Assembly: GCA_910576555.1 (NCBI GenBank)
Contig: CAJTIY010000005.1
Location: 1-64,000 of the forward strand
Length of the DNA stretch: 64,000 nt
Source of the DNA: an uncultured Alistipes sp.
GTDB lineage: Bacteria; Bacteroidota; Bacteroidia; Bacteroidales; Rikenellaceae
Direction of reading: 5' to 3'
Position 1 is the stretch's first letter. Each line of letters starts with the position of its first letter. Below, piece by piece: positions 49,858-58,071 of the stretch. The position numbers and the translations under genes are program-made. The notes below the pieces were generated by a model that saw only the letters and a program-made list of their open reading frames with translations, ran no database searches and was not told the origin of the DNA.

Positions 49858-50868
49858 TTACAATATATTTACTTCGGTGTCGATGTCGATGCCGAACCGG
49901 TCGCGGACCGCGGCCTGCACCTTACGGGCGAAGGCGATCACCTCGCCGCCCGTGGCGCCGCCCCGGTTGACGAGCACCAGCGCCTGACGCTCGTGTACGC
50001 CGACGCGGCCCTCCGCGTGCCCCTTCAGGCCCGCCTTGTCGATCAGCCATCCGGCCGCGAGCTTCGCCTTGTCGGGGTCGGCCGCGGGGTAGAGGGGCAT
50101 CCCGGGCCAACGGGCCTGCAGCGCTTCGGCCGCGGCGCGCGCCACGACGGGGTTTTTGAAGAAGCTGCCCGCGTTGCCCAGCACGGCGGGGTCGGGGAGC
50201 TTCGTGCGGCGGATCGCGCAGATCGCCTCGCGGATGTTGCGCAGCGTCGCCCCGCCGCGGGCCTCGACCTCGCGTTCCACGTCGCCGTAGCCCAGTTTCG
50301 GCTGCGGCGTGCGCGAGAGCCGCACCTCGATCGCCGTGATCACGACGCGGCCCCGCAGGTCGTGCTTGAAGACGCTTTCGCGGTAGCCGAAGCCGCATTC
50401 GGAGGCTTCGAGCGTGCGCTCCTCGCCCGTCGCGACGTCGTAGAGCCGGACCCGCTCGATCGCGTCCTTCGCCTCGCAGCCGTATGCGCCGATGTTCTGC
50501 ACCGGCGCGGCGCCAGCCTTGCCGGGGATCAGCGAGAGGTTCTCGAGGCCCCACAGCTCCCGGTCGACGGCCCATGCGACCAGATCGTCCCACTCGACGC
50601 CCGCGTCGACGCGCACGAGCACCGTGCCGTCGCGCTCGGCGATCGGCTCGATGCCGCGGGCCGCGGGGGTCAGCAGCAGGCCGTCGTAGTCCTCGGTGAA
50701 GAGTATGTTGTTGCCTCCGGCGAGCACCGTCCACCGGGCCGGAACGCCTGCGGCGAAGAGCTGCCGCAGGTCGTCGGCCGTGTCGAATTCGACGAGGTGC
50801 GCGGCGCGCTGCGCGACGCGGAAGCTGTTGCGGTCGCGGAGGTTTATGTCGTGGAATTCCCGTATCAT
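49858..50868 (-). CDS. murB: UDP-N-acetylenolpyruvoylglucosamine reductase MurB
   Basis: MurB reduces UDP-GlcNAc-enolpyruvate to UDP-MurNAc with FAD and NADPH. The 336-aa protein is of the E. coli type. It shows LFAAGVPARWTVLAGGNNIL (FAD loop), LWGLENLSLIPGKAGAAPVQ, NIGAYGCEAKDAIERVRLYD, FGYRESVFKHDLRGRVVITA and GNAGSFFKNPVVARAAAEAL with the catalytic Ser. ATG 50868 gives MIREFHDINLRDRNSFRV; an upstream TTG at 50877 lies inside the promoter box. The -7 box ends 6 bases before the ATG. Confidence 0.95.
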   Translation of the reverse strand: MIREFHDINLRDRNSFRVAQRAAHLVEFDTADDLRQLFAAGVPARWTVLAGGNNILFTEDYDGLLLTPAARGIEPIAERDGTVLVRVDAGVEWDDLVAWAVDRELWGLENLSLIPGKAGAAPVQNIGAYGCEAKDAIERVRLYDVATGEERTLEASECGFGYRESVFKHDLRGRVVITAIEVRLSRTPQPKLGYGDVEREVEARGGATLRNIREAICAIRRTKLPDPAVLGNAGSFFKNPVVARAAAEALQARWPGMPLYPAADPDKAKLAAGWLIDKAGLKGHAEGRVGVHERQALVLVNRGGATGGEVIAFARKVQAAVRDRFGIDIDTEVNIL

Positions 50869-50874
50869 GATGCG

Positions 50875-50882
50875 CAAAGTTA
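50875..50882 (-). promoter_or_regulatory. Predicted -7 box of murB, abutting the start codon
   Basis: TAACTTTG on the minus strand matches TAnnTTTG and ends 6 bases before the murB ATG. No clear -33 box is seen at the usual spacing. Confidence 0.55.
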
Positions 50883-50894
50883 CGAACTTTTTAC

Positions 50895-50902
50895 TAACTT
50901 TG
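50895..50902 (+). promoter_or_regulatory. Predicted -7 box of the DUF4301 gene
   Basis: TAACTTTG matches TAnnTTTG, 46 bases before the start. It is divergent from the murB box only 12 bases away. Confidence 0.55.
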
Positions 50903-50948
50903 ATACCGATTGTGCAACCGAACGACTAACCAAAATATTCCCGAACCC

Positions 50949-52382
50949 ATGTTTACCGAAAAAGATTCGGCGCAGATCGCTGCGCACGGGCTGACCCCCG
51001 AAGCGGTCGAGCGGCAGATCGAGAACTTCCGCCGCGGTTTTCCCTTTCTGAAGGTCGTGCGCGCCGCTTCGCCCGGCGATGGCGTCGCGACGCTCGACCC
51101 GGCGCGCGCCGATGCGGCCGCGGCGCGTTACGAGCGGGCGGCCGAAGGGCTCTCCGTCGTGAAGTTCGTCCCTGCGTCGGGCGCCGCGACGCGCATGTTC
51201 AAGGAGCTCTTCGAGTTCGTTAACGAGGGCAAGCGCGGCAAGGGTATCGACACGCTGCTGGAGCATATCGGGGAGTTCGCCTTCTGGCCCGAGCTGCAGG
51301 CGCTCCTGCCCGAGGGGGCCGACGACCGTGCGATCGTCGCCGCCATCGTGGGCGACGGGCTCTGCTACGGCCGCAAGCCCAAAGGGCTGGTGACCTTCCA
51401 CGCCTATCCCGACGGAGCGCGCAAGGCGGTCGAGGAGCACCTCGTCGAGGGTGCGGGCTACGCCGCGACGAAGGGCACGGTGCGGATCCACTTCACCGTC
51501 TCGCCCGAACACCGCGAGGGCTTCGAGCGGCTGCTCGCCGAGCGGATTCCCCGCTACGAGGAGCGCTTCGGCGTCCGTTACGACATCTCTTTCTCGGTGC
51601 AGAAGCCCGCGACCGACACGATCGCCGTCGACCCCGACAACGAGCCCTTCCGGCAGGACGACGGCTCGCTGCTGTTCCGCCCCGCGGGCCACGGCGCACT
51701 GATCGAGAACCTGAACGAGATCGATGCCGACATCGTCTTCGTGAAGAACATCGACAACGTGACCACCGATGCGCTGCGCGGCGACACGGTGCGCTGCAAG
51801 AAGGTGCTGGCGGGCCTGCTGCTCGAGCTGCAGGAGCGGGCGTTCGCCTTCCTGCGGGCGCTCGATGGGGGCGAGACCGATCTGGCGCCGATCGCCGCGT
51901 TCGTCGAGCGGGAGCTCTGCGTGAAGCTGCCGGCCGCGTACGATGCCGCGCTGCTGCGTGCGGTGCTCGACCGTCCGATCCGCGTCTGCGGCATGGTCCG
52001 CAACGAGGGCGAGCCGGGCGGCGGCCCCTTCTGGGTGGCCAACCCCGACGGCACGGAGTCGCTCCAGATCGCCGAGTCGAGCCAGATCGCGCGCGAGGAC
52101 ATGCCCCTCATGAAGGGCGCCACGCACTTCAATCCGGTGGATCTGGTGTGCGGCGTGCGGCGTGCCGACGGGGGCAAGTTCGACCTGCGGGACTATGTCG
52201 ATCCCGATACGGGCTTCATCTCGTCGAAGTCGGCCTGCGGACGGCCGCTGCGTGCGCAGGAGCTGCCGGGGCTGTGGAACGGCGCGATGGCCAAGTGGAA
52301 CACGGTCTTCGTCGACGTGCCCGTCTCGACCTTCTCGCCGGTGAAAGTCGTGCAGGACCTGCTGCGGCCCCAGCATCGGTAG
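50949..52382 (+). CDS. DUF4301 family protein
   Basis: DUF4301 is a large Bacteroidetes family of unknown function. The 477-aa protein starts MFTEKDSAQIAAHGLTPEAV and shows PASGAATRMFKELFEFVNEG, RKPKGLVTFHAYPDGARKAV, RIHFTVSPEHREGFERLLAE, LLFRPAGHGALIENLNEIDA, and the late block MPLMKGATHFNPVDLVCGVR. The PASGAATRMFK and GHGALIENLN segments look nucleotide-sugar-like (pyrophosphorylase-type loops); this is inference. It has its own promoter box divergent from murB and a hairpin after its stop codon. No signal peptide is seen, so it is cytoplasmic. Confidence 0.88.
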   Translation: MFTEKDSAQIAAHGLTPEAVERQIENFRRGFPFLKVVRAASPGDGVATLDPARADAAAARYERAAEGLSVVKFVPASGAATRMFKELFEFVNEGKRGKGIDTLLEHIGEFAFWPELQALLPEGADDRAIVAAIVGDGLCYGRKPKGLVTFHAYPDGARKAVEEHLVEGAGYAATKGTVRIHFTVSPEHREGFERLLAERIPRYEERFGVRYDISFSVQKPATDTIAVDPDNEPFRQDDGSLLFRPAGHGALIENLNEIDADIVFVKNIDNVTTDALRGDTVRCKKVLAGLLLELQERAFAFLRALDGGETDLAPIAAFVERELCVKLPAAYDAALLRAVLDRPIRVCGMVRNEGEPGGGPFWVANPDGTESLQIAESSQIAREDMPLMKGATHFNPVDLVCGVRRADGGKFDLRDYVDPDTGFISSKSACGRPLRAQELPGLWNGAMAKWNTVFVDVPVSTFSPVKVVQDLLRPQHR

Positions 52383-52413
52383 GAGGCCGGGCGCGGAATG
52401 CGTCTGCCTCTGT

Positions 52414-52462
52414 CGGAGCGCGAACGGAGCGGCTGCGTGGTGCGGCGCCCGTTCGCGCTCCG
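52414..52462 (+). terminator. Probable terminator hairpin of the DUF4301 gene
   Basis: A perfect 14-bp stem (CGGAGCGCGAACGG with CCGTTCGCGCTCCG, loop 21) lies 31 bases after the stop codon. It is followed by TGTTTCG, with no long T-run. Nothing else is seen in 52463-52700. Confidence 0.6.
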
Positions 52463-52703
52463 TGTTTCGGGGCGTGCCGGGAGCTCCCTCTGTCGGTGTC
52501 GGCGGGGCCGGACGGTTTTGCGCGGGGCGTCGCTCCATCCGAAGAACGGATGCCGGATCCGGTCGCTTTTTTCGTCCGGCCGGACCTTCGGACGAGGCCG
52601 TTCGGATGCCTTTGCGCTCCGTTTTCGGCCGGTCGACGTCCGATCGTGGATAAATCGTGGATAAATTGTAGGCGGAGGGCCTTGCCGTTCTGATATTCTT
52701 TCA

Positions 52704-52711
52704 TATATTTG
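52704..52711 (+). promoter_or_regulatory. Predicted promoter of the V-type ATPase operon
   Basis: TATATTTG matches TAnnTTTG, with TTG at 52682-52684 nineteen bases upstream. It lies 42 bases before the first gene. Confidence 0.65.
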
Positions 52712-52753
52712 TGTGCGAATTCGAAAAACGATAATCGAAATACGATAAACGCT

Positions 52754-53368
52754 ATGGAAAACAAACTGCAACAGTTGACCCAGAAGCTCTACGACGAGGG
52801 GCTGGAGAAGGGCCGCACCGAAGCGGACAAGCTGGTCGCCGACGCCGAGCGTCGTGCCGAGAAGATCGTCGCCGACGCCGAGCGGAAGGCCGAGGAGATC
52901 GTCCGCGCCGCCGAGCGCAAGGCCGAGGATGTCGCCAAGAACACCATGACCGAGATCGCGCTGGCCGGCAAGCAGGCCGTGGCGCGGATCAAGTCGGAGA
53001 TCGCTTCGCTGATCGTAGCCCGTGCCACGTCGGAGGGCGTGAAGGCCGCCGTGGCCGATCCCGCCTTCATCAAGGAGACGCTGCTGTCGGTGGCCAAGAA
53101 CTGGAACGGCGCCGATTCGGGCAAGGTGGAGTTGCAGGCCCTGCTGCCCGAGGCGCAGCGCGCCTCGTTCGACGCCGCCTTCGCCGCCAGCGCGCAGGAG
53201 CTGCTCGCCGCAGGCATCGAGGTGGGCTACTCGCCGGAGGTGAAGACGGGCTTCAAGGTGGGCGCCAAAGAGGGCGGCTACTACATCTCGTTCTCCGACG
53301 CCGATGTCGAGGCGCTGCTGGGCGAGTACCTGCGCGAGAAGGTGTCGGCAATGCTCTTTAAGGCGTAG
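52754..53368 (+). CDS. ntpE: V-type ATPase subunit E (peripheral stalk)
   Basis: Subunit E forms the peripheral stalk that holds the A3B3 head. The 204-aa protein begins with a long charged helix (MENKLQQLTQKLYDEGLEKG, RAEKIVADAERKAEEIVRAA) and ends in a globular domain with GYSPEVKTGFKVGAKEGGYY. The heptad-like Ala/Glu/Arg helix and position as first gene of the operon identify it. ATG 52754 was chosen over an ATG at 52709, which would place the start inside the promoter box. Confidence 0.88.
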   Translation: MENKLQQLTQKLYDEGLEKGRTEADKLVADAERRAEKIVADAERKAEEIVRAAERKAEDVAKNTMTEIALAGKQAVARIKSEIASLIVARATSEGVKAAVADPAFIKETLLSVAKNWNGADSGKVELQALLPEAQRASFDAAFAASAQELLAAGIEVGYSPEVKTGFKVGAKEGGYYISFSDADVEALLGEYLREKVSAMLFKA

Positions 53369-53374
53369 CGCACC

Positions 53375-54205
53375 ATGTTCGCGACCGATTATTACTGTCT
53401 GGTAGCCGGACTGCGCGAGTATGCGCTCGACGCCGACGCCAAAGGCTTCGATGCCGGGGCGATCGTCGCCGAGATCCTCGAGGGCGTCGCGGAGCGCGAT
53501 GCGAAGCAGGTGCGTCTGCTGTACGGCTACTACGACTGCGAGAACCTCGCCGCGCTGCGTGCGGGGCGCTCGGCCCACAATCCGCTGGGCAACTTCTCGC
53601 GCGAGGAGCTCGCCGAGGAACTGAAGGCGCCCGAGCGGCTGCCCGAGGCGCTGGCCCGCGTCGTGCGCGCCTATGCGCACCCCGAAGGCGAGGACGCCGA
53701 GACGACGGATACGACGCAGTCCTTCGAGAAGAGTCTCTTCACCGCCTACTATGCGCTCTGCGAGGCGGAGGGCTGCCGGTTCCTGCGCGAGTGGTCGGTC
53801 TTCGACCGCAACCTGCGCAACGTGACGGCCGCCGTCACGGCCCGTGCCGTGCAGCGTCCCGTCGAGGAGGTGACCGTCGGCCGCGGCGATGTCGTCGAGC
53901 AGCTGCAGCGCAGCTCGGCCGCCGACTTCGGACTGCGGGGCGAGCTGCCCTACGTCGATGCGGTGATCGCCGCCGTGGGCGACGAGGCCAACCTCGTGGA
54001 GAAGGAGCACAAGATCGACCTGATCCGCTGGAACGAGGCGCTGGAGCGCTCCGTGTTCGACTATTTCGACATCAACGCCATCCTCGCCTACTTGGTGCGG
54101 ATCAACATCGTCGCCCGCTGGATGCGCCTCGATGCGGCCCGCGGCCGTGCGATGTTCGAGCGCCTGACGGCGGAGCTCGACGGACGGGAGCTGATCGCGC
54201 GATAG
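53375..54205 (+). CDS. DUF2764 protein, V-ATPase-associated (probable subunit C-like)
   Basis: The 276-aa protein starts MFATDYYCLVAGLREYALDA. It has the family blocks LLYGYYDCENLAALRAGRSA, LREWSVFDRNLRNVTAAVTA and FDYFDINAILAYLVRINIVA, followed by RWMRLDAARGRAMFERL. DUF2764 genes occupy this position in Bacteroidetes and spirochaete V-ATPase operons, where no canonical subunit C gene is present. The shape (all-helical, aromatic-rich) and position suggest a functional analogue of subunit C; this is inference. It lies 6 bases after ntpE. The 170-base gap to ntpA shows no gene. Confidence 0.85.
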   Translation: MFATDYYCLVAGLREYALDADAKGFDAGAIVAEILEGVAERDAKQVRLLYGYYDCENLAALRAGRSAHNPLGNFSREELAEELKAPERLPEALARVVRAYAHPEGEDAETTDTTQSFEKSLFTAYYALCEAEGCRFLREWSVFDRNLRNVTAAVTARAVQRPVEEVTVGRGDVVEQLQRSSAADFGLRGELPYVDAVIAAVGDEANLVEKEHKIDLIRWNEALERSVFDYFDINAILAYLVRINIVARWMRLDAARGRAMFERLTAELDGRELIAR

Positions 54206-54375
54206 CGTCGCTCCGGGGCTCCCGGCATCCGGCTGGAAGCGCCGCGAGCCCTTTCGCTGCGGTGCCTGCCGGGCGGACGGAGCGCGGGGAGCGTCGCGGC
54301 CGCCGGACGGACGGCGTTCCGATGCGTGCGGCCGGGCGGGACAACCACCGATAAGTAAAACAACAAAACATACCG

Positions 54376-56130
54376 ATGAAAACTACAGGACGAGTTAACG
54401 GTATCATCTCCAACATCGTGATCGTGAAGGCCGACGGACCCGTGGGCCAGAACGAGATCTGCTACGTGTGGGCGGGCGATACCAAAATGATGGCCGAGGT
54501 CATCAAAGTCACGGGCGACAGCGCCTACGTGCAGGTTTTTGACAGCACCCGCGGTCTGAAGATCGGCGACCGGGTCGAATTCGAGGGACACATGCTCGAG
54601 GCGACCCTCGCCCCGGGTCTGCTCTCGCGCAACTACGACGGTCTGCAGAACGACCTCGAGAAGATGGACGGTCTGTTCATCGCGCGCGGTTCGATCACCG
54701 ATCCGATCGACTTCGCGGCCGAATGGGAGTTCGCGCCGCTGGCCGCGGCGGGCGACAAGGTGTCGGCCGCGTCGTGGCTGGGCGAGGTCAAGGAGCAGTG
54801 GGTCATGCACAAGATCATGGTGCCCTTCGCCATGACGGGCAGCTACACGGTCAAGAGCGTCGCTGCGGCGGGCCGTTACAAGGTGACCGACACGATCGCC
54901 GTGGTGACCGACGCCGAGGGGCGCGACCACGAGATCACGATGGTGCAGAAGTGGCCCGTGAAGCAGGCCGTGCGCTGCTACACCGAGAAGCCGCGTCCGT
55001 CGCGCGTGATGGAGACGGGCGTGCGTCCGATCGACACCTTCAACCCGCTGGCCGAGGGCGGTACGGGCTTCATCCCGGGGCCGTTCGGCGCCGGTAAGAC
55101 GGTGCTCCAGCACGCCATCTCGAAGCAGGCCGAGGCCGACATCATCATCATCGTGGCGTGCGGCGAGCGCGCCAACGAGGTGGTCGAGATCTTCAAGGAG
55201 TTCCCCGAACTGGTCGACCCCCGCACGGGCCACAAGCTCATGGAGCGTACGATCATCATCTGCAACACGTCGAACATGCCCGTCGCCGCGCGCGAGGCCT
55301 CGGTCTACACGGGTATGACCATCGGCGAGTACTACCGTTCGATGGGTCTGAAGGTGCTCGTCATGGCCGACTCGACGTCGCGCTGGGCGCAGGCGCTGCG
55401 CGAGATGTCGAACCGTCTGGAGGAGCTTCCGGGTCAGGACGCCTTCCCGATGGACCTCTCGGCGATCATCTCGAACTTCTACTCGCGCGCCGGTCTGGTG
55501 AAGCTCAACAACGGCCAGACGGGTTCGGTGACCTTCCTCGGTACGGTGTCGCCCGCGGGCGGTAACCTCAAGGAGCCCGTCACGGAGTCGACCAAGAAGG
55601 CCGCGCGCTGCTTCTACGCCCTCTCGCAGGGCCGTGCCGACTCGAAGCGCTACCCGGCCATCGATCCGCTGGACTCCTACTCGAAGTACCTCGAATACCC
55701 CGAAATCCGCGCCTACCTCGACGAGCACATCGAGAAGGACTGGGTCGACCTCGTCTACGAGGGCAAGACCATCGTGCAGCGCGGTAAGGAGGCCAACGAC
55801 CAGATCAACATCCTCGGCGACGACGGCGTGCCGGTGGAGTACCACGAGCGTTTCTGGAAGTCGGAGCTCATCGACTTCGTGATCCTGCAGCAGGACGCCT
55901 TCGACGAGATCGACGCCAACTGCCCGATCGAGCGCCAGAAGATGATGTACAAGATGGTGATCGACATCTGCCGCCGGGAGTTCGGCTTCGCGGGCTTCGA
56001 GGAGTGCGCGCAGTTCTTCAAGGGTCTGATCAACCTCTTCCGCCAGATGAACTACGCCGAGTGGCAGTCGGAGAAATTCAACGGCTACCTCCGCCAGATC
56101 GAAGAGTACGTGAGTGAAAAAAACAAGTAA
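54376..56130 (+). CDS. ntpA: V-type ATPase subunit A (catalytic)
   Basis: Subunit A hydrolyses ATP to drive rotation. The 584-aa protein has the catalytic P-loop GPFGAGKTVL (FIPGPFGAGKTVLQHAISKQ), the non-homologous insert characteristic of A subunits, IIIVACGERANEVVEIFKEF, and VLVMADSTSRWAQALREMSN with the arginine-finger region downstream. Length matches bacterial V/A-type A subunits (about 580-600). It lies 3 bases before ntpB. Confidence 0.97.
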   Translation: MKTTGRVNGIISNIVIVKADGPVGQNEICYVWAGDTKMMAEVIKVTGDSAYVQVFDSTRGLKIGDRVEFEGHMLEATLAPGLLSRNYDGLQNDLEKMDGLFIARGSITDPIDFAAEWEFAPLAAAGDKVSAASWLGEVKEQWVMHKIMVPFAMTGSYTVKSVAAAGRYKVTDTIAVVTDAEGRDHEITMVQKWPVKQAVRCYTEKPRPSRVMETGVRPIDTFNPLAEGGTGFIPGPFGAGKTVLQHAISKQAEADIIIIVACGERANEVVEIFKEFPELVDPRTGHKLMERTIIICNTSNMPVAAREASVYTGMTIGEYYRSMGLKVLVMADSTSRWAQALREMSNRLEELPGQDAFPMDLSAIISNFYSRAGLVKLNNGQTGSVTFLGTVSPAGGNLKEPVTESTKKAARCFYALSQGRADSKRYPAIDPLDSYSKYLEYPEIRAYLDEHIEKDWVDLVYEGKTIVQRGKEANDQINILGDDGVPVEYHERFWKSELIDFVILQQDAFDEIDANCPIERQKMMYKMVIDICRREFGFAGFEECAQFFKGLINLFRQMNYAEWQSEKFNGYLRQIEEYVSEKNK

Positions 56131-56133
56131 GCC

Positions 56134-57456
56134 ATGACGACACGCGCATTTCAGAAAATATACACCAAGATCGACAACATCACCAAAGCGACCGTGACGC
56201 TCCGCGCCTCGGGAGTCGGCAACGACGAGCTGGCCACCGTGGGCGGCAAGCTGGCGCAGGTGGTGAAAATCATGGGCGAGAACGTGACCCTGCAGGTCTT
56301 CGCCGGTACGGAGGGTCTCGCCACCGACTCGGAGGTCGTCTTCCACGGCGAGCCGCCGAAGCTCCGCGTCTCGGATAACCTCGCGGGCCGCTTCTTCAAC
56401 GCCTACGGCGAGCCGCTCGAGGGCGGCGAGATCGTCGAGGGCGAGGAGCGCGAGATCGGCGGTCCGACGGTGAACCCCTTCCGCCGCATCCAGCCGTCGG
56501 AGCTCATCGCCACGGGTATCGCCGGCATCGACCTCAACAATACGATCGTGACGGGTCAGAAGATCCCCTTCTTCGCCGACCCCGACCAGCCCTACAATGC
56601 CGTGATGGCCAACGTGGCCCTGCGTGCGAAGGCCGACAAGATCATTCTGGGCGGCATGGGTCTGACGAACGACGACTTCCTCTACTTCAAGTCGGTCTTC
56701 GAGAACGCCGGTGCGCTCGACCGCATCGTCTCGTTCGTCAACACCACGGAGAACCCGCCCGTGGAGCGTCTTCTGGTGCCCGACATGGCGCTGACGGCCG
56801 CCGAGTACTTCGCCGTGGACAAGGGCGAGAAGGTGCTGGTGCTGCTCACCGACATGACGCTCTACGCCGACGCGCTGGCCATCGTCTCGAACCGTATGGA
56901 CCAGATCCCCTCGAAGGACTCGATGCCCGGCTCGCTCTATTCGGACCTCGCGAAGATCTACGAGAAGGCGGTGCAGCTGCCCAACGGCGGTTCGATCACG
57001 ATCATCGCCGTGACGACCCTTTCGGGCGGCGACATCACGCACGCCATCCCCGACAACACGGGTTACATCACCGAGGGCCAGTTGTTCCTGCGCAACGACT
57101 CCGATACGGGCAAGGTCATCGTCGACCCGTTCCGTTCGCTGTCGCGTCTGAAGCAGCTCGTGATCGGCAAGAAGACCCGCGAGGACCATCCGCAGGTGAT
57201 GAACGCCTGCGTGCGTCTCTACGCCGATGCGGCCAACGCCAAGACGAAGCTCGAAAACGGCTTCGACCTCTCGGACTACGACGAGCGCGCCCTGAAGTTC
57301 GCGCACGCCTACTCGGAGAAGCTGCTGGCGATCGACGTCAACATCGACATCACGGAGATGCTCGACACGGCATGGCGCCTCTTCGCCGAGTACTTCACCA
57401 AAGAGGAGGTCGCCGTCAAGGAGGAGCTCATCAAGAAATACTGGAAGGAGGCGTAA
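56134..57456 (+). CDS. ntpB: V-type ATPase subunit B (non-catalytic)
   Basis: Subunit B alternates with A in the head and carries regulatory nucleotide sites. The 440-aa protein has the beta-barrel N-domain (YTKIDNITKATVTLRASGVG), the family block GIAGIDLNNTIVTGQKIPFF with no intact P-loop (as expected for B), and GSITIIAVTTLSGGDITHAI followed by PDNTGYITEGQLFLRND. It follows ntpA by 3 bases. Confidence 0.97.
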   Translation: MTTRAFQKIYTKIDNITKATVTLRASGVGNDELATVGGKLAQVVKIMGENVTLQVFAGTEGLATDSEVVFHGEPPKLRVSDNLAGRFFNAYGEPLEGGEIVEGEEREIGGPTVNPFRRIQPSELIATGIAGIDLNNTIVTGQKIPFFADPDQPYNAVMANVALRAKADKIILGGMGLTNDDFLYFKSVFENAGALDRIVSFVNTTENPPVERLLVPDMALTAAEYFAVDKGEKVLVLLTDMTLYADALAIVSNRMDQIPSKDSMPGSLYSDLAKIYEKAVQLPNGGSITIIAVTTLSGGDITHAIPDNTGYITEGQLFLRNDSDTGKVIVDPFRSLSRLKQLVIGKKTREDHPQVMNACVRLYADAANAKTKLENGFDLSDYDERALKFAHAYSEKLLAIDVNIDITEMLDTAWRLFAEYFTKEEVAVKEELIKKYWKEA

Positions 57457-57462
57457 CCCGCT

Positions 57463-58071
57463 ATGGCAATCAAATTCCAATACAACAAGACCTCGCTCGG
57501 CGAACTCGGCAAGCAGCTGAAAATGCGGCAGAAGGCCCTCCCTACGATCAAAAGCAAGGAGTCGGCGCTTCGTTCCGAGGTGAAGAAGGCGAAGGACTCC
57601 GCGGGCGACTACCGCCGTCGGCTCGATGCCCTGAAGGCCGAGTACGACTACATGGTGTCGCTCTGGGGAGAGTTTGATTGTGACCTGCTGCGCATCGCCG
57701 ATGTCGAACTTTCGGAACAGAAGATCGCAGGCGTGCGCACGCCCGTCCTGCAGGATGTGAAATTCGAGGAGAAGCCCTACGACCTCTTTTCGTCGCCCGT
57801 GTGGTTCGCCGACGGCGTGGAGGTCCTCAAGCGCATGGCGCGTCTGGGCATCGAATTCGAGGTTTACAACCGCAAGATGGAACTCTTGGACTATGCGCGG
57901 CGCAAGACCACGCAGAAGGTGAACTTGTACGAGAAGGTGCAGATACCCGGTTACGAGGACGCCATACGTAAGATCAAACGCTTCATGGAGGACGAGGAGA
58001 ACCTCTCCAAGTCGGCCCAGAAGATCGTGAAAACCAAACAACAGGCCGCCGGGGAGGGCGCGATGCTATGA
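57463..58071 (+). CDS. ntpD: V-type ATPase subunit D (central stalk)
   Basis: Subunit D is the rotor shaft inside the A3B3 head. The 202-aa protein is a long antiparallel coiled coil: KFQYNKTSLGELGKQLKMRQ, KALPTIKSKESALRSEVKKA at the N-terminus and RRKTTQKVNLYEKVQIPGYE, DAIRKIKRFMEDEENLSKSA at the C-terminus. It starts 6 bases after ntpB, and its end overlaps ntpI by ATGA. Confidence 0.94.
   Translation: MAIKFQYNKTSLGELGKQLKMRQKALPTIKSKESALRSEVKKAKDSAGDYRRRLDALKAEYDYMVSLWGEFDCDLLRIADVELSEQKIAGVRTPVLQDVKFEEKPYDLFSSPVWFADGVEVLKRMARLGIEFEVYNRKMELLDYARRKTTQKVNLYEKVQIPGYEDAIRKIKRFMEDEENLSKSAQKIVKTKQQAAGEGAML

Noticed and set aside
54088..58041. A minus-strand open frame of about 1300 codons opposite the V-type ATPase genes
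   Set aside because: Same explanation: composition is that of the complement of conserved ATPase codons and no motif is present.
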